From Pachyseris speciosa (Eukaryota > Cnidaria > Anthozoa > Scleractinia > Pachyseridae), in assembly GCA_016490735.1 (NCBI GenBank), contig JAEMWC010001358.1:16001-80000 (forward strand): DNA of 64,000 nucleotides, in the 5' to 3' direction. The notes beneath the pieces were generated by a model. That model saw only the letters and a list, made by a program, of their open reading frames with translations, was not told the DNA's origin and ran no database searches. This document shows positions 34,401 through 47,100 of this stretch, one piece after another. The stretch's first letter is position 1; each line of letters begins with the position of its first letter. Made by a program: the position numbers and the translations under genes.

Positions 34401-36611
34401 AAAAAAAATCCGTCTGTTGGTAGAAGATAACCAGAATAAACAGCCATAAACAATTCGCACATAGGCACTCGGAAGTCGGTGTTACCCACACTTCATCTTT
34501 GCCCTGAATCAATCGCTGAATCGGCTCGCAATCAATTATGAAGTTATTGAGCGTCTGCATCAAGTCTCAGTCAACCTCGTACTTGCCCAGTGTCTCTCCT
34601 CTTCCGGCCCCTGGAGGATGAAGCACATTGCTAACACTTGCGGAAGCCGATTTTTAAGTTAAAACGAAAAGCACTCTATATCCTGAAAATTAGCTCGCCG
34701 TCTCTGACACAGTTTGCAGACGGTCCTTTTCATAGAGAATACAAGCCAGAAAATAAGGTATTATTGGATTTGTGAATGGAGTTACCGTTATTGTTGTTGT
34801 CGCAAGTTGATTTCACCATAGGGATTTCTGGGTATTCCACCGGGTGAAATAAAAGGCTGAAACTATAATCTTGTTATCAACTTTCACAACGATTCTAAAC
34901 ATGATCCTGAATTGCGAGATAATTTCACGGTGGCCAAATTTTAATATGCCTTTTAAAAAACAATCTAAGAATGAGATTTTTGTGTGACCATTCAAAAAAT
35001 TCTGTAAAGTTCTTTAATTTACAGCTGGCTTTTAGTACCTTAGAAGAACAGAAAGTCTCAGAAAAAATATCGAAAATCTTAAATTTACTCAAGCCCGCCC
35101 AACCCTCTTTCCCGCCCCCTCCCAACCTAGAAGTTGGACATTCTTTATTAAAGTAGCCTCGATTACTACCCGCTATCTTTAAAGGCAAAGAGCCTAAACC
35201 AGCTAAATTGGCCTCAGCTGTTTGAAATCAATCATTGTTTTGTTTGCATTAATTTAAAGGCCTCGGTGTGTGCAAGTTATTCTTGGGCTGATGGGAACTT
35301 TCTGCTTTCACAAAACAGCGGCTATTTGCGTCGTTTGTTTGTGATAAAAAATCATTACTCCACCAGTGATTTCAAGAAATGTTAAATTTATCTTTTATTT
35401 CCCCTGGGGTGCAAATTAACTTCAGTATTCATTCCAGAAGAAACCGTAGCGGCACCTGCACAATCAATATCCCCTGACAGATTCTTCAACCTCGACAGGG
35501 CTTTTGTTATATTTTATTTTTGTAGCGCAGCTAACACTTTCCAGCATTTTCTTTCAGCGTGCGAAACGCCACGCTGAATGCCTGATTAAGCATTCTCGGA
35601 ATGCCAATATCACTTCGCTAAATTGTTTTGCAGGAAAACAAATACGACTAAAAGTCTTTTGAACATCCATATGAACTAACCTCGGAGTGTCCTCCTGGAG
35701 TAAGCGTCTTCTTGCACTTTTCACATTTCAAGCAAGGCCTGTGCCAATCTTTGCCCAGGGACGTCACTTTCTCGGCTAAAAAATAAAGCAAACAAAAAGG
35801 ACAAAATATTTATGTTTTATTGTTCGTGGTGACACTTGTCGCTAAAAACATAACATTAAATGGGTGTGAGCTTTGCTTCACGCCCGACAGAACAGACTCG
35901 CGAAAATTTATACTCCTGGAACGGGACTGGAACGCTGGACAGAGAAACGCTGGTCATGAAAAAGGCTTCAAAAATACGGAGCTAACGAGTCAGATACATA
36001 CAGGTGTTATTCAACTTAGAATGCCCAACAAGAAAAGCTGCACGAGCGTCAAACAGTCAGCTATATCGCGCAGAAAGAAGTATGAATACTATCACGTATT
36101 TATCAGTATTCCGATAACGTTTTGTCACTGATTGAAGCGCGGAGTATATCGAATACTGCTAGATCAAAAATAACCAGATCGGCACTTTTCGGGTTGGTAA
36201 TCGATTTCTGCGTCTTGATCTACGCGTTATCGCTGTTTCCTGGTTTGATTTCCCAGATTAAGCAAAACAAAAAATACAAAACAAAGCTAAGACCAGCAAA
36301 GGCTTAAACGCACTTATGCAAAATACCGAATTCGAACTCGAAAAATAGGTCGGAAAGTAAATTATTTGTTTAAAAAAATTTCATCCTCTTTCTGTGAGTA
36401 AATTTTGGGTTCGTTCGTGCCCTTCCTTTTTTCATCGAGCTGCTGTAGACAGTTGTCTAGCGAGAGCAAAGGAAACAAACAGATTGTTCCAAAGCTATAA
36501 ACGTACGCACGATTTAAGAAAATAACGCAGATGGAGAACATTTTTTCGTAACCAAGGCCAAACGCACTTACCAAAATACACCTCTTTGTTACAGTTGGGA
36601 CACTTCGGCAT
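31422..36611 (-). CDS. CRIP: CRIP-type LIM protein C (complete, 3 exons, 76 aa)
   Basis: Exon 1 is 36611-36572 (ATG to donor GTAAGT), exon 2 is 35775-35681 (after TATTTTTTAG, donor GTTAGT) and exon 3 is 31517-31422 (after TTCCCTCAG, ending TAA). Phases 1 and 0 match gene A. The protein is a single LIM domain with ligands C4, C7, H25, C28 and C31, C34, C52, C56, starting [20 protein letters not shown] and ending [12 protein letters not shown]. This is the best match of the three to vertebrate CRIP1, whose N-terminal half reads similarly and whose length is about 77 aa. CRIPs are zinc-binding LIM-only adaptors without catalysis; roles in zinc handling and the cytoskeleton have been proposed. 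Intron 2 (about 4.2 kb) contains an antisense L1/Tx1-like LINE. Confidence 0.93.
32053..33908 (+). pseudogene. L1/Tx1-like LINE remnant, RT thumb to 3' end
   Basis: The copy starts inside the reverse transcriptase at DDTTVFVRD, just after the YADD catalytic aspartates, and continues [18 protein letters not shown], then in another frame [48 protein letters not shown] and WIKRI. The C-terminal part reads [20 protein letters not shown] and [18 protein letters not shown], the zinc motif of this clade. It ends with an A-rich tail at 33898-33908. Stops, indels and 5' truncation make it inactive. It is antisense in intron 2 of CRIP gene C, so it is transcribed with the host gene but spliced out. Confidence 0.85.
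33909..35680. other. Intron 2 of CRIP C, remaining part, no repeats resolved
   Basis: Between the LINE tail and exon 2 I see only low-complexity A/T tracts and short frames without recognisable content. Confidence 0.4.
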
Positions 36612-37185
36612 GACTGAGGAAGTTTAGGAAAATGCTCGGAAATGCTTCGAGACTTCGTGGAAGAAAGGTCTTAGCTGCGTCAGATTACCGCGAGATTATT
36701 TACCCAAGGGATAAATTTTATTTATAAAAGGCCAACAAAAGTAGATATTTGCGTATGAAAGCTTATGTAACACGTCACATTTTTCACCAATCATCCGTGT
36801 TAAAAATTCACCGCAAGTAAAATTAAGATCTCAGTGGGGTACCCCTTAAGATATTTTGCATATTTTTCTGTGAAGTGCCATTGGTTGTACTGTGCAAAGG
36901 ACACACTGGGGACATAAAACAGGAACATGAAACGGCGACTTGTTTAGGGCAGTCCTTCTCGTATAACAGGGTCCCTGATTTAATGAAAAAGTGATATCAT
37001 ATTGCAGTGGCAAAATAATGTCTCTGCACGCTACAAGCTGCAAGAAATTCAACTGGTTTAAATTTGTGCGCTGCTGCAAGCATAAACAACGTGAACCACA
37101 TTTTCTATGTAGGATCTTGTGCACAAACAGGTGTTCTGTGCCTGCAACGTGCTTGCTTTGCGGTACTAACGAAGGGACCTTTCCC
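36612..37185. promoter_or_regulatory. 5' flank of CRIP gene C (presumed promoter region)
   Basis: The stretch immediately upstream of the CRIP C start on the minus strand contains no repeat match and no exon. No promoter motif is distinctive enough to name. Confidence 0.3.
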
Positions 37186-37784
37186 CCCGGGAGGGCGGTA
37201 CTCCCTTATATGGGCTAGATAGGTATGTGCGGCCCTGAAGGGTACGGTTTTTTAGCCGTGTGGAGCTGAAATAGGATATCGATTTTGACCATTTTGGTCT
37301 GAAATAGGGTAATGGTTTATGCACTCTATTCCTGAATTGAGTATGTTTTTTCGAAGAAGCTTCTTCGTCATGAGGCGATAAGACCATCAACAAAAGTGAC
37401 AAAAGCCCTTCCCAAATTATGTTTACGCCAACGGTGTACGTGAAATAGGTCTGAAATTTTTGGTCAGGTCTGAAACTGACTCGTCCCCAGTCGTCTCTCA
37501 TTATGTCTGCTCATTAAATACTAACGAGGGAAGCGCGAAGGAGATGCGCGCGGGAAAGATGGGAAGGAGGGAGAAAGGGAGACGTCTCTCCCTCTCCTTC
37601 CTTCCTTCCCGTCGTCCCGTTCGTTGCAGACCGTTCTAGTCTCCCGCTACCGGTTAGCAATAACGAGAGACGACTAGGGATGAGTCAGGGTCTGAAATCG
37701 CAGATTTTGGTCTGATAGGGTAAGGGTTTCAGGAATCGGGCTGCACACCCCCACCCAATTTTCTGCGAGTACCCCCCCGGGGAC
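37186..37784. mobile_element. Iterated-motif element, copy 3, interrupted by a MITE
   Basis: It opens CCGGGAGGGCGGTACTCCCT and ends GCGAGTACCCCCCCGGGG, in the opposite sense to the 11206 copy. GGTCTGAAATAGGGTA iterations lie on both sides of an inserted element at 37477-37687. Confidence 0.8.
37477..37687. mobile_element. Nested MITE (TGACTCGTCCCCAGTCGTCTC ends)
   Basis: The termini TGACTCGTCCCCAGTCGTCT and AGACGACTAGGGATGAGTCA are inverted, with only two mismatches. The interior is a GGAAGGAGGGAG/CTCCTTCCTTCC palindrome. The flanks each contain GTCTGAAA, which could be a target duplication of about 8 bp but is also the host element's own repeated motif. Confidence 0.8.
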
Positions 37785-37836
37785 CTTTCCCTATTTCATG
37801 TCCCTGTTACACGTCCCCCAGTGTGTCCCTGCAATA

Positions 37837-37852
37837 GGCCATTTCTGAATTG

Positions 37853-37883
<31 letters not shown>

Positions 37884-37982
37884 GACTCATCTTTTCATAT
37901 GAAAATTAGTTGCCATTCACATGCAAATGTAATCCATTTTCACATGAATGAAACTAATTTTCATACGAAAAGATGAGCACTT

Positions 37983-38026
<44 letters not shown>
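37837..38026. mobile_element. Palindromic MITE family 2 (GGCCATTTC...), copy 1
   Basis: Almost fully palindromic, with left GGCCATTTCTGAATTGCCTT and right AAGGTAATTCGGAAATGGCC, flanked by TA. The central part contains TTTTCATATGAAAATTAGTT and its complement. A second copy is at 61670-61860. Confidence 0.9.
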
Positions 38027-38030
<4 letters not shown>

Positions 38031-41000
38031 CTAGTTCACGAACCAGAAACATAGTGACGCTAGGAGGAAAGTACACAATATGGTTCCAGGTGTAACAAAA
38101 CTTTTTTTTTTTATCTTTTGTAGTCAATGATATGAAACAATCTATCAACAAACAATAAAATATTTTACATTTCTTGGAAAGGGAATGTCACCTCTAAAAA
38201 TTATACATTCCATAGAGCAATAAACATCACGAAATAAATCGTTAAAAAGAGGTATGGTTAATGATTATTTAGTGGTTTTAGGATCATACCATACTTAATG
38301 CAATTGAAATTAAAAATTTTTCAAAGACATGTGAATGCAGGCTCCAGATTGCGTGACAATGTGTCATGCATTCATCCCTATTGTACAGTCACTGTGAGAT
38401 CTTGTGAGAAGAAATTTTGTGATCAACAACAAGTGGACCACGTGGAAAGTAGAAATTTTTCTCCAAAAAGGTAAATTAAACAAGCTGTTAGAAGTTAAAT
38501 AGAATCAAATGACAAATCCTGAAATCACAGATGACGATGATGACGACGACATCTATGATGATACTGATGATGAAGACAACAATGATGACCAAGGGCAACT
38601 CCATTCCGTGGAATGGTAGATTACACTGATCAAAACCAGCCCTTGAAATGGTAACAGCTTGCCTTAATTGGGTATAATTAACCCTCACAGGACCTAACTA
38701 GACCAACCAAGGCTAATTAGAACCAAGTAGTTAATCAGATCTATACAAGACCAATTTTCATTATTCGGCATTTTAGGATGTGTTGGGTATACTCCAAAAT
38801 TCTGTCATTCTGCTGTGTGGGGCTGACTATGATTGTCATCATCATCACTATTACCATCATCATCATCATCACCATTGTAATCAGCATCTTTTTGTGGCAA
38901 TTGAGTTTTTCAGATCCACATTCAAGATCTACATTTTGAGACCAGTGTATCATGGTCTGAAAAACTCAAAATAATGGACACTAGAGTACAGGTCATACCA
39001 GTACAAAGCTTTCAGCCAGATTTAAAGGTACGGCAGTCGAAAATGACTAGTTTCCTGAATGCTACATTTTGTATATTATTTATCTGGATTGCAAGCAATC
39101 TTCCCATTCCTGAACTCTTGGAATACCTAGCATTTTTCTCATCAGCGCATAAACTGTTTTTGACACTATCATCCTGGCATCAATGACTCTAGCTATGGAG
39201 AATTAATGCTTCCACTTTTAATGTCTTAATGCTCCTGACCTGATATACTTGATACTAAATTGCCACTGTTGGGAGAACTGAGCTGTCGAACAGTAACACT
39301 AGTTCATCAAGCCCAAGAAAAACTGGACAGGGAGAGATTACTTGCAATCCTCCACAATACTTACAGTCTTTAAAAGCATTGTACAGGGTAACAGAGTAAT
39401 TACATTAATACTTTACACTTAGTCTTGCAGCTTACATTAAATTCTTTGGAAGCAATATTACAGTGACAAACAACAAGTCTGGATTCAATATGAACAAGCA
39501 ACAAAATAATCTGTAATCAATATTAAAACTGAAAATCATCAGATTGTTTTGGATTTGACAGCTAGTCCATAGGCATGAAATTAAATTTTTAACTTTACTG
39601 TTTTCCAAAAGATAATCCTTAATCGGTGGTTAAATAACCCTACGGATGAGTAAAACCTCATTTTCTTTGAGAATAGAATAAGATTAAAGTCCTATCCTTT
39701 TTCTTGGCTTATTTTCTGTCAGGTTTTCCTCGTTGCCTGGTTATTAATGGTGAGTTTGCTTTCACCTCCAGAGTCGTACCTACTTGTAATTCAAATGATG
39801 TGGGTTTGTGGATAAAGTGCTTAAGTGTGTGTGTTGCAATCAAACCTACCAAGCATGTCACCAAGCAGTAATATCCTGTGGTCCTGTTTCTGTTCAAGGT
39901 AGTTCTACCTTTGGAGTCCATGGATGAAATTTTATTGTGTGACCATTAAAATTAAGATACTGAGCAGTATGTTCCTATGATACTCTTCATAATTAATGCT
40001 GTGTAAGGTGTTTCTTGCTTTTGAATAAGCAAATAAAAGATTCAGATGAAACCTACCAGTACTGACCAGTTCCACTACTTTGTGGTCGAACAGCATGCTA
40101 TTTTGTTTGACAATATTTCTGAACTTACATTTTGTACGTCTGTACACAGTTTGTATCATATTGCACTGGCAGCTTCCATGAGAAAATTGGTTTAAAACCA
40201 GATCTGCCAGTCAGCATCTGCTGTTTGCTGTGTGCTTAATTTGTAAAAATGCAAGTATCAATGGTTTTATGGAAGGTGCTTTAAAAAGGTAGATTGGCAT
40301 ACCCACATCAATGAGATTACTGTCTGACAAATCTCTTCTGTATATGCCAACTCATGGATGGAAGAAAACTGGAAAAATCAAACCAGGTTCATTCTGAGAA
40401 GTTAGTTCTCCTGTTTTTCTCACCACAGGAAAAAGGAAAACTGGTCATGGCTTTGCCAAATAGTTAAAACACTACCAAATATTCTTTTAAAATTACTTTA
40501 ATATACATGGATTGCTGCAAAGAAGAGGGAAACTGTAGTCTTTCAAAATATGAACAGAAGGCTATACATTGTTATAGTTAGAATTTTATTTACGACAATT
40601 AATAATTACAACTACAACAATATACTTATTGCTAAGATTATTATGACCATAATTGATAATTATTCATTATCAGTGAAACTGAACTATCAGTGAAACTGAT
40701 AACAAATAATAATAAATTATCATAATTCAATTAACTTGCATTACAATTGAACAATAACCATTATGTCGAATAATTATTACACATTAACTGCAATTATGAA
40801 ACACATTATAACTGATTCATCAAATCAGAAATTACGTTATAGGTTGCATTACATTAATCGATTGCAGTTACATGCAACAATTAATTTGAAGACATAATTT
40901 ATGCATTCAATTTAACAATAAAATTATTATAATTATTACACATTAATCAATTAATTATACATTTCAAAACAGATTACTTAAGGTCATCATTAAATTACTA

Positions 41001-41117
41001 TGCTTTGAAGCGCATGATGCATTTTGTAAGATGGCCACATTGGTTCACTTTCTACTAAAATAGGCTCTGGATAATAAAATTTCAACTCTACAATAATCAT
41101 TATAACAATAATAAATG
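38027..41117. other. 3' flank of TCF gene and intergenic, no gene seen
   Basis: GAT/CAT trinucleotide-rich patches lie at 38528-38590 and 38838-38876. The 40570-41117 part is strongly AT-rich and lies immediately 3' (minus sense) of the TCF stop codon, so it probably contains the 3' UTR. A minus-strand AATAAA is seen as TTTATT at about 40585-40590. No exon is recognised. Confidence 0.4.
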
Positions 41118-44100
41118 CTATGAAGTGGGTGTAGTGGAGTTTGTTGGCGTAATCATTGTTGTATTGCTATCAATGTTAGCATCAATATTTTCACTTTCCA
41201 CATTCCCGCTGTTGTCTGATGGAGAAACATCTTGGCCTGCCCCACCAGCTAAAAATCTGACGCACTTCTTTTTCCGCCTGAAAGACAACAACATAAGAAT
41301 TAACTCCATGTTAAGCTCTCTAGCATTTACAGGGTTCACCTCCTTGTACTGGAGCATCAAGCAGCCTTCAACAGAAAGAGCTAACAAAATGTAACTACTG
41401 GAAGTGCGTAAATTATTCCAGGCTTACCTGCAAGGCTTACACCATTCGTGTTGCCTGTCGAGACCATATCTTGCTCTGCATTTTTTTGGATTTGTTATCT
41501 CTGCTAAAATAATGAAGACAATGCAGTATTAATACCTTGTAGCAATCAAACCCTACAATCAAAATTACATAAAGGACAAGTGACATCCAAACCCAACTAC
41601 TGCCGAGTATTAAAGTGCCCTAGCCCCAAAAAATTTTTTTGCTTAAATAAATCTATGTACCTGTTCAAAATACATTGTGCCGTTTTGTGCCTTTTTAAAC
41701 AAAATCTTGATTTTTTATAGGCTGTAAATGTTATGAAATCTAGCCATCATCTGTCCCATGACTGAGCTAGTAAGTGGAATGGGTTTATTCCTGGTTTGAT
41801 GTCACAAATGGCTTTGCATGCATGTTTAGAAAGACTTAATGTGATGCAAATCAGTTTGTGACGTCAAACCAGGACTAGACCCATGCTCCTTACTAGCTCA
41901 GTCGTTGACCAGATGATGGATAGATTTTGTAACTTTTACAGCCTATAACAAGTCGAGATTTGGTTTTTAAAGGCACAAAGATTCATTTTGGGGTTACAGG
42001 CACTTTAAAGGAACTCCACTCTTACAACAAATTGATGCTAAATTGTTGGAAATAATTAAGCTAGATTCCAAATTTTATAACATTTAAGTGTACAAAGAAA
42101 TTGATATCATGATCACCTATTTTCACTTTTACATTTCTGGGCGCATCCATTTTGGATTTCACAGTTCATATTTCAGTTGCCCCATTATTTAACACAAAGG
42201 ATTTTCTGCTTCATTTGCTTCCTGACAATAGCTGCAACCAATTGACACCATGAAATAAAAAATGTTGGTGCCTGGGAAAGAGGCATTAATGATACCCAAT
42301 TTTTTGTGCACTTTAAATGTTATTCCAATGTTATAAACTAAGTTTTGGAAACTAGTAATTATTTCCAACAATTTAGAGTCAACTTAATTCATGAGCATTT
42401 TAATTTAAGTTTTTACATGATAATTAATTTATTATTAATTAATTGATTGATTGACTGAACTATTGTAAAGCTTGTACTATTCTGTAAGAGTATTGAGATT
42501 TTAATGTAATGCACTAGAAATAAATAATATTAATAATTATTATTATTATAGCGACACTTAAAGCCACTTAATTGAACAGGCAATATTAATAACAAGCCAT
42601 CGCTTTCTCCCACAGTGTCTCATATGTTTTAAATGCTTGAGCTTTTTTGCTGTAATCTTTCATCTGTTGCCAACTACGCAGGTTCACACTGTGACAATTT
42701 TTTGGGGGGGTTGGGGGGTGTGGAATCAGATCATCCACACATGGAAAAAATTGGTTGTGCAGCAGAGGCCTCATTCTGGATTGTTAAAGATATCTCCATT
42801 TAAAAATTTCAGGGAAAACTTTATCCTAAAGGTCAAAGAGAATAACAGAAACTTATAACCAGCCCACTCAAAATCCTGAATCTACCTAATGCATAATATG
42901 CATTATGAATGAATGAATGAAGCTTTATTTAATCTTGGGATTGATGAGGTTGGTTAGACCTCTAGCAAAAGTATGCTAATAAGCCGAGAAAAAAAAAGAA
43001 ACGGTAATCCAAAAACTTATTTACAATATAAAGCCTAAAAATTACATGACATAGCTATATGCAATAAAAGCCCAATTACTCAATAGAACATAGATATTAA
43101 ATATAAATTAAATATATATTAAAATAAAATAAAATATATATATATTAAAATATATATTAAATAGATATTATTTATGTTTATGTACCTTGAGATTTGTCTC
43201 TCTTCCTTTTTTTCTTTTTCCCTTGCTGTGCATAATTATCTCTCGCACTCCAGCCAGGATAGAGTTGCATGTGAAGTGCCCGTTCTTTCCGAGCCATTTC
43301 GTAGTACTTGGCTTGTTCTTGTCTGTCGAGGGCATGCCACTGGAAAAGAAATGACAGAAAATCATTATTGGAGTAGAAAGAAAGAGAATACACCATCTCA
43401 GTGAAAGCTCCTGGCAACTAAAGCAACAATAACTGGAACAGGTGACTATCTTAAGAGCAGACAACTTTGGGATCAGTTTCATCCATCTTAATCTTCAAAT
43501 ACTGCTATCAACATGCATCTTCTCCTAACTGTTTTCAAAATGTTGTCAGGGTTCTAATAAGGAGAACTGATTTAAACATCAAAATCAAATGGTGATATGG
43601 TTAAGGAGATAGTACATGTTGGCTACTGTTAGGCCTAAAAGGGTTAACCATTCATCACTGATATCAAAAACCATATTCTCCCCACTGTGTGTTACAAAAT
43701 GTTTATGGTTATAGTTGGGAGAATCTGTAGAAACATTAGGATTAGTCAATATTTGGTGATCAATTCCTTCATTCGCAAGACTGTCTTTGGCCAGACAGTG
43801 ACACTATAAGGACAAATCAGATGCTGCTTAAGGTTACATTACAGAACAGCCAAGTCTGACATTGTTTGCCTGTGGGAAACCTATACAGCTGTACCTTGCA
43901 TAACTGTGATCTGCTTTGATGGACACCTCCATATTTAGTACCCCTATTGAATGGGATGTGGCCATTCTCATACAGGATATTATGTCTGGCCCCTCCCATC
44001 CTATGGGGGATTCTCATGTGAAGGGGGGAGGGACTGCTTATTGGGCAATTTATCTCAACTACTATCACTAAAGGAGACCTGTGTACGGAGTAGGTGTGGC

Positions 44101-47100
44101 TTACGCTTTTGACATATGCTATTCTAAAACAGATAAACAGATGAGGGCTATATATAGAGACCTGGATGGCAATAAAGATAGTCGCTAACTACCATTAATG
44201 TAACTATAGAAACAAGTAAAGCATCCCTCCAATACAAGATTTAAAATGACTTTTTCTCCCTTTAAATTTTCCAACCCAAAACTAAGTGTACTGTGCATGG
44301 AGCAAAGCAAAAGCCTTAGGGTGCAAAAGCTGGTGTATGTATAGCTCCACTCTAGCACTAGTCTGGCTGATTTTGACTGTTATCACAGCTTTTGCTCTCT
44401 TGAACAACAACAAGACAAAAAGAAAAATTTAGTTTGCCATTAGTTTTTGGTAATGAAATTAAAAACTACTGCAGAACAAGATTCAATTGTGTTGGTGCAT
44501 ACATGTACAATGTAATATCAATTGTATCTATGCATGAACTTGTTACGACAAAACATATGAACTGAGTAAAGTCCTGCTGGCCCATGAATACCAACAGGCG
44601 ATGATGAAAAAAAAAAAAAGAAAAAAAAGGTGATGGGACATCAAACAAACATTCATGCCCAAAATTTAGGTGATTTGCTTTGGCACTGAATTTCCAATTT
44701 TCAGTTAAGTGCTGATACTTGCGGCCAGCACAAGTAAATCTTGAGTCCAGTTGGTGTTCAGACAAATTGGATTTTCTGGTGAATTTCAGTCTGTTTCCAT
44801 TCACACCAAACTCAGTTTTGGTCAACACCACTGAGGGGAAAGTTTACCCATTCAAAATTTGGCAGCTAATTGCACACTTGTGAAACCGCGTTTGCAATCC
44901 AGTAAATTTTGCATTTTAGATGTGCGACATGCATTCACTCTTAAAAACAGAACAGAAAAACATTCTTATTTATATGTAATAATTCTCCTCTGAAACCTTG
45001 TGTGAAACTCAATGCACTGCAAGATTCTCAAGACTTAACAACTTGCAAGTCATTACAAAATTATAAGGCAAAAGTCTGTTATAACCTTGTCAAATTGGGT
45101 TTTGTCATGCAACTAAGAGTGAGGTGCGATTTTTGGATGTGTATGAACAATCATGTCCTACAGTAATCTGTAATTTGCCATTACCCTCTTTCCAAGTATC
45201 TGGTTGATTGCGGCGCTTTCTTTCAGAGTACACTCCGATACGACTTTAGATCGCATGTCCTTCATATACAACATGAACGCATTAAGGGGCTTCTTGACGT
45301 GGCCTTTCAAATGTCCGTTATTTCCACTTACTGCAGGATCCAGTCCTGTGTGATCAGGCATTGCTGGGATAGTCTGCGACGTTAACAAGCTGCAAAAGTA
45401 ATAAACAGCCAGTTACAACTAAGGGGTCTAATTGCATAGACATCTAAAGAATTACATAAGGTCTGCATCACGTATCTATTAATGAATTGAACCTTGCTAA
45501 AAGTTTGCATGTTCTTCTTGTTTTCATTCACATGACAAAGTGTGGCCTGAGACAACACATGACCCTATGTCTCCTTACTAAGTCTTGTTAATTATGTAAA
45601 ATGTGATCTGAAAGTAACAGGGAAGGGGGTACTCCATTCATACGGTGAGGCTCCAACTGAGTGCTGGGGGCCTTTTTCAGTACTGCGGGATTCTTAAGCT
45701 AAGGGTAACCAAATGGGCAATTTTAGTAAATGAAAGGTGCATTCTTTACAGAAAATTAATGCATCCTCTACAGAAAATGGTATTGCATTGTCAATCAGTG
45801 GATAATGACGACGACGATGATGATGATTATGATTTGCTGATCAATTGATAATGCAATTAATGAAAACTTAACAAGTCATGATAAAAATAATTCCAATGGC
45901 CATCTTAGACTGAGAAATTGTTGCTGACTATCAGCTTACTTTTAGATGTACCAGTAATGTGCTCCTTTCTTTGTTGATGTACACGTATTTACATGCTATA
46001 TAATGAGCTTAGGTGCAGCTCAAGGTGCTTAAAGCAAAACCCTTTGTATTTTAGAAACAAATCAGTGCTGCATACGCTTTGCAAAACTAATGAAAATGAT
46101 GGCCAGTTCGGGTCATTACACATGGATGATGCATGCTCCTTTGCAATAACAACCTGTATTTTTATTTTTAGCTTATTATCAAGTAGAAGAAGGCAGTGCT
46201 ATCCAAAAGGGGCCTGAGAGAGACTGGGAGTTTGCCACAGCTTTTGGTGAACAAGATGTATTTGACACCAACTAAGGAGCTATTGCTACAGACGTACCTT
46301 CCTGTTCCACATGTAGGAGGTGCACGGCTAATGACTGTTTGATTGGGTGGCGGTGGTGGACAACAAACAGGCCCACGGGGGTCTGCCGTTAGAGTAGGAT
46401 GACTTAGTCTTGGGATACCAGCTGATGTTGGACCAACTTGGCTTGGATAATTTGACGGATACTGTGATGATGGCTGGCCTATAATTGATGAATGAGGTTG
46501 CCTATGGAACATGAAAAAACAATAGATTAACTCTCTGGTAAATACAAAATCTTGAGAAGAGGGGTGGGCAGCGTGAAGGTCTAAAGATTCCATGCCTCAA
46601 AACTGGTCACCTCTGAGAATAGCACAATGTATGTTTCTGCCCAGGGATTTGCCCAAACGTATTTGAGATTTGCCACTTTTGAAGTACTGAATCAGATGAA
46701 TCAAGAACTGAGTGCTATTAATAATTATTGCTATTTATGTGTAACGTGATTTGAAATCATATACCTGCCAACTTAATTTGTGAGCCAAATGCACAAGATT
46801 TTAGTCTCCTTGTGACCTTTTTTTCCGAAAATGCTCCGGCGACATCCAACAATTTCTTGAAGACTTCTGAATGCTACCAAATGTGTCTGAAAATGTTCAG
46901 ATGACTTCCAAACACTTTTGAAGCTATTTGAAGCTTTTCCGATGGCTAAGTAATAATTTGAAACTGAATCTTCTATGTAGCTCTTGTCAGGATAGAACTG
47001 TGAACTAAATCCCACAGAGATAGGCTGTTAAATAGAGGCTGTCAAATTATGTGTCAAGTACTTTCTCCTATTGACTTTGCTATATAAGGTGCTTTAAGCT

